From JBBWZH01 sp035544115 (GTDB taxonomy: Bacteria > Actinomycetota > Actinomycetes > Mycobacteriales > CADCTP01): a stretch of 64,000 bases of DNA. Location: positions 3,968,001-4,032,000 of the forward strand of contig OY970235.1 in assembly GCA_963714145.1 (NCBI GenBank). Reading direction: 5' to 3'. Under the pieces are notes generated by a model. The model searched no databases and was not told the origin of the DNA. It was given only the letters and a program-made list of their open reading frames with translations. Shown here piece after piece: positions 61,575 to 64,000 of the stretch. The translations under genes were made by a program, and so were the position numbers. Positions within the stretch are counted from its first letter, which is position 1. Each line of letters starts with the position of its first letter.

Positions 61575-61594
61575 CCAAACTGCATACAGTTTGG
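61575..61594 (-). promoter_or_regulatory. perfect inverted-repeat operator upstream of the SDR gene
   Basis: CCAAACTG-CATA-CAGTTTGG, an 8+4+8 perfect inverted repeat, lies 46 bases before the SDR start. On the minus strand a TTGACC -35-like hexamer overlaps its edge. The form fits a TetR- or GntR-type repressor; none is encoded next to it, so the regulator may lie elsewhere. Confidence 0.6.
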
Positions 61595-61674
61595 TCAACC
61601 TAGGCGGGAGATCACGGACCGTCAACCCCCTGGCCGGCGCCATCGGCAGCGGGCCGCGGCGCCGGCCGGGTGGG

Positions 61675-63081
61675 TCAGCGCGCGGCCGTGGCCGGCTGGC
61701 CGGCCGCGGCGATCCGGCCGTGCAGCGCGGCGAGCCCGGCCACGTAGATCTCGGAGAAGGTGGGGAACGGCTGGATCGTGTCGCGCAGCACGGCCAGCGG
61801 CACCCGGGCCCGGATGGCCAGCGTCGCCTGCTGCAGCCACTCCCCCGCCTCCGGGCCGAGCGCGTACGCCCCGGTCAGCCGCTCGCCGTCGGACAGCAGC
61901 GTCAGGAAGCCCAGGGACTCGGCGTAGGCGCGGGTGTACGTGGCCGTCTTGGCCACCCCCGACACCGGCACGGTCGCGCTGAACCGGGCCTCGGTGGCGC
62001 CCACCGAGGCCGCCTGCGGGTCGGTGTAGACGACCCGCGGCACGGCGTCGTAGTTGGCTTCCCGCGGCTCGCCCAGGATGTTCGCGGCGACCACCTCGCC
62101 CTGGTACTTGCCGACGTGGGTGAGCGGCCACAGCCCGGTGACGTCGCCGATCGCCCACAGCCGCTCGCCGACCCGCAGCCGGGCGTCGACCGGGACGCCG
62201 TGGCTGCCGGCCGTGACGCCGACGGTCTCCAGGCCGATCCCGGCCACCCGCGGGCGCCGGCCGGTCGCCACCAGCAGCCGGTCGCCGGTCAGCTCCCGGC
62301 CGTCGTCGAGGACCAGGACGTAGTCCTCGCCGGCCCGGCGGGCGGCGGTGGCGTGCGCGCCGAGGACGACCTCGATGCCGTCCCGGCGCAGCACCTCCCC
62401 GAGCGCCTCGCCGAGCGGGGCGGGCTCCCGGGAGAGCAGGTGCGGGCCGCCGTGCACGAGGGTCGCCGCGCCACCGAGCCGGCGCACCACCTGCGCCAGC
62501 TCGACCCCGACCGGCCCGCCGCCGAGCACCAGCAGGTGCCGCGGGACGGCCCGCATGCTGGTGGCTTCGCGGCTGCCCCAGACGCCCGGCAGCTCGCGCA
62601 GGCCCGGGACCGGCGGCACGATCGGCTCGGCACCGTTCGCCAGGACGACGTGCCGCGCGGTGTGCCGCACCCCGTCGACCTCGACCGCCCCGGTGCCGGC
62701 CAGCCGGCCGCTGCCGCGCAGCAGGGCGATGCCCTTGCTCGCCAGCCAGGTCTCCTGGCCAGCGTCGGAGTAGCCGGAGACCATGAAGTCCCGCCAGGCG
62801 AACACCGCCTCGACGTCGACCGCCGCGGTGGCCGCGGCGTCGAGCGCCCCCCGCACCGCCTCGCCGGGGCGCAGCAGCGTCTTGGACGGGATGCAGGCCC
62901 AGTACGAGCACTCACCCCCGACCAGTTCCCGCTCGACCACGGCGACCCGCATCCCGCCCTCGGCCAGCGCGCCGGCGCAGTGCTCGCCCGGCGACCCACC
63001 GCCCAGCACGATGACGTCGTAGTCGCTGGATTCCCGCTGCTCCCCGGCCGGGTCGGCCGCCGGGCCGTCGGTTGTCGCCAT
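61675..63081 (-). CDS. pyridine nucleotide-disulfide oxidoreductase (Lpd/MerA fold)
   Basis: A 468-residue flavoprotein of the dihydrolipoamide dehydrogenase/mercuric reductase family. FAD motif VIVLGGGSPGEHCAG is near residue 25, the redox disulfide in GGECSYWACIPSK near 55-67, the NAD(P) motif VLGGGPVGVELAQ near 185, the FAD motif GDVTG near 310, and the interface domain ends near IQPFPTFSEIY. It has no heavy-metal or lipoyl neighbours and lacks the MerA N-terminal domain, so the substrate is open. The ATG follows AAGGAGG. The MarR/SDR-like context gives no further clue. Confidence 0.85.
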   Translation of the reverse strand: MATTDGPAADPAGEQRESSDYDVIVLGGGSPGEHCAGALAEGGMRVAVVERELVGGECSYWACIPSKTLLRPGEAVRGALDAAATAAVDVEAVFAWRDFMVSGYSDAGQETWLASKGIALLRGSGRLAGTGAVEVDGVRHTARHVVLANGAEPIVPPVPGLRELPGVWGSREATSMRAVPRHLLVLGGGPVGVELAQVVRRLGGAATLVHGGPHLLSREPAPLGEALGEVLRRDGIEVVLGAHATAARRAGEDYVLVLDDGRELTGDRLLVATGRRPRVAGIGLETVGVTAGSHGVPVDARLRVGERLWAIGDVTGLWPLTHVGKYQGEVVAANILGEPREANYDAVPRVVYTDPQAASVGATEARFSATVPVSGVAKTATYTRAYAESLGFLTLLSDGERLTGAYALGPEAGEWLQQATLAIRARVPLAVLRDTIQPFPTFSEIYVAGLAALHGRIAAAGQPATAAR

Positions 63082-63291
63082 CGGGTCCTCCTTCAGTCGC
63101 CGACCGCCGGCCCGGGCGGCCGGGCCGGCAGGTGCCGGGTCGGTGTCCGGTCAGCGGCCGGGCAACCGCGTCGTGATCTCCTGCAGCACCCGGCCCGGAC
63201 CGGCCCGCTGTGATCCCACCATCGCGGCCCGCGGCCCGCACCATCCAGGGGGCACCTGGACAAGATCTCACCAGCCGGGCGGGCGACCGGG

Positions 63292-64000
63292 TCAGCCGCC
63301 CGGCGGGCGGTAGGGAGGTGCGGCGACCGACTCGCGCAGGACCAGGCGGGGGGTGGCCAGCGTGGCGACCGGTATGGGCTCGCCGAGCAGCGCGGCCCGG
63401 GCGGCCCGGAAACAGGTGCTGCCGAGGGCCAGGAAGTCCATCGCGACCGTGGTGAGCGCCGGGGTCGCGAAGGCGGTGCCGGGGGCGTCGTCGAAGCCCA
63501 CCAGGCTGACGTCCCGGGGCACCTCCCGGCCCGCCTCGTGCAGCGCCCGCCGGACCCCGATGGCCAGGTCGTCGTTGCCGCAGAGGATCGCCGTGACGCC
63601 GCCGCGGCGGGCCAGGACGCGGCCGGCCCGGTAGCCGGCCGCCGCGTCCCAGCCGGGTGCCGGCAGCCGGGGAACCGGGACACCGGCCGCGACGAGGGCC
63701 TCCCGCCAGCCCTCGGTCCGGCCGTGGGTGCGCACCGCCGAGGGCAGCGGGACGTGGTGCACGGTCCGGTGCCCGAGCGTGAGCAGCAGGTTGGTCGCCT
63801 CGAGCGCGGCCGTGCGGTCGTCCAGCCAGACATGTGGCACGCCGGGCGGCACCGGCAGGGCCGGTTCGGTGGCGGCGGCGACCGGCATCCCGGCCGGAAG
63901 CTCCTGCAGGACCCGCTCGCCGGCTTCGTCGAAGGCGATCACCACCACCGCACCGGTGCTCGGGTCCGCGGTGTGCTCGACCACCGACCGGACCGCCTCG
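63292..64000 (-). CDS. LacI-family regulator, effector domain (partial at window edge)
   Basis: The frame is open to position 64000. It encodes the C-terminal periplasmic-binding-like domain of a LacI regulator: VVVIAFDEAGERVLQEL, the dyad motif LLTLGHRTVHHVP, AILCGNDDLAIGVRRALHEAG, and VSLVGFDDAPGTAFATPALT. The N-terminal helix-turn-helix lies beyond the window, so the start cannot be placed. It is unrelated in detail to the damaged LacI at 21103. Its target sugar genes are not visible. Confidence 0.85.
   Translation of the reverse strand, partial: EAVRSVVEHTADPSTGAVVVIAFDEAGERVLQELPAGMPVAAATEPALPVPPGVPHVWLDDRTAALEATNLLLTLGHRTVHHVPLPSAVRTHGRTEGWREALVAAGVPVPRLPAPGWDAAAGYRAGRVLARRGGVTAILCGNDDLAIGVRRALHEAGREVPRDVSLVGFDDAPGTAFATPALTTVAMDFLALGSTCFRAARAALLGEPIPVATLATPRLVLRESVAAPPYRPPGG

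Noticed and set aside
63244..63260. TCCAGG-N5-CCTGGA inverted repeat before the disulfide oxidoreductase
   Set aside because: Six-base arms with a 5-base gap arise easily at this GC content, and it lies over 150 bases from the start with no matching second site.

Overview
The window is GC-rich, has very strong third-position G/C bias, uses many GTG starts and packs genes with 4-bp stop/start overlaps. With Tat and lipoprotein exporters, secreted subtilases, ricin-B glycosidases and a SigE-type ECF sigma factor, this points to a soil actinomycete, most likely Micromonosporaceae (Actinoplanes-like). The genus is inference. No rRNA, tRNA, CRISPR array, phage or transposase gene was seen.

Layout. 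1-2.4 kb: end of a secreted protein gene, an APH-like kinase, and a MarR regulator coupled to a small unknown gene. 2.4-16.4 kb (minus strand): an 11-gene operon holding a peptide-type ABC importer, a reversed dihydroxyacetone-kinase fusion (DhaL-DhaK), a three-part flavo-iron-sulfur oxidase (2Fe-2S, FAD/BFD, DAO-type FAD), an MmgE/PrpD protein, an M24 creatinase-fold hydrolase and a C45 N-terminal-nucleophile amidase; a divergent LysR gene sits at its head. Nearly every junction overlaps, so this looks like one catabolic pathway for an imported amide or amine compound. I recognise no described pathway with this set. 17.6-21 kb: HAD phosphatase, secreted subtilase, and a small secreted cysteine-repeat protein.

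21.1-29.4 kb: a glycan-use locus (LacI regulator, MalF/MalG/binding protein, GH42 beta-galactosidase, secreted GH5-ricin glycosidase). Two look-alike promoters carry a TTTACGTAA palindrome. Five adjacent genes here are riddled with single-base indels (about fifty by hand count) although their protein motifs are intact, which points to sequence error or extremely recent decay. 29.5-42.2 kb: two PfkB kinases, two carbohydrate ABC importers, a class II tagatose/fructose-bisphosphate aldolase, an SIS-domain sugar isomerase/deaminase, a GH4 NAD-dependent glycosidase and a divergent DeoR regulator. The gene content matches an AgaR-type galactosamine/tagatose-phosphate route with ABC rather than PTS uptake. 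A shared bipartite GCGCA...TGCGCGA box lies in three promoter regions.

42.3-64 kb is mixed: esterase, secreted GH78 rhamnosidase, SnoaL protein, a second LysR, a proline-repeat/FN3 membrane protein, a second APH kinase, a WYL regulator, a VOC protein, a MocE/MocD-like Rieske-desaturase pair, DUF456, a 1258-residue subtilase, SigE with a coupled membrane protein, an SDR with His in place of the catalytic Tyr, a disulfide oxidoreductase and a partial LacI regulator. A recurring oddity is in-frame minisatellite expansion inside unrelated genes.
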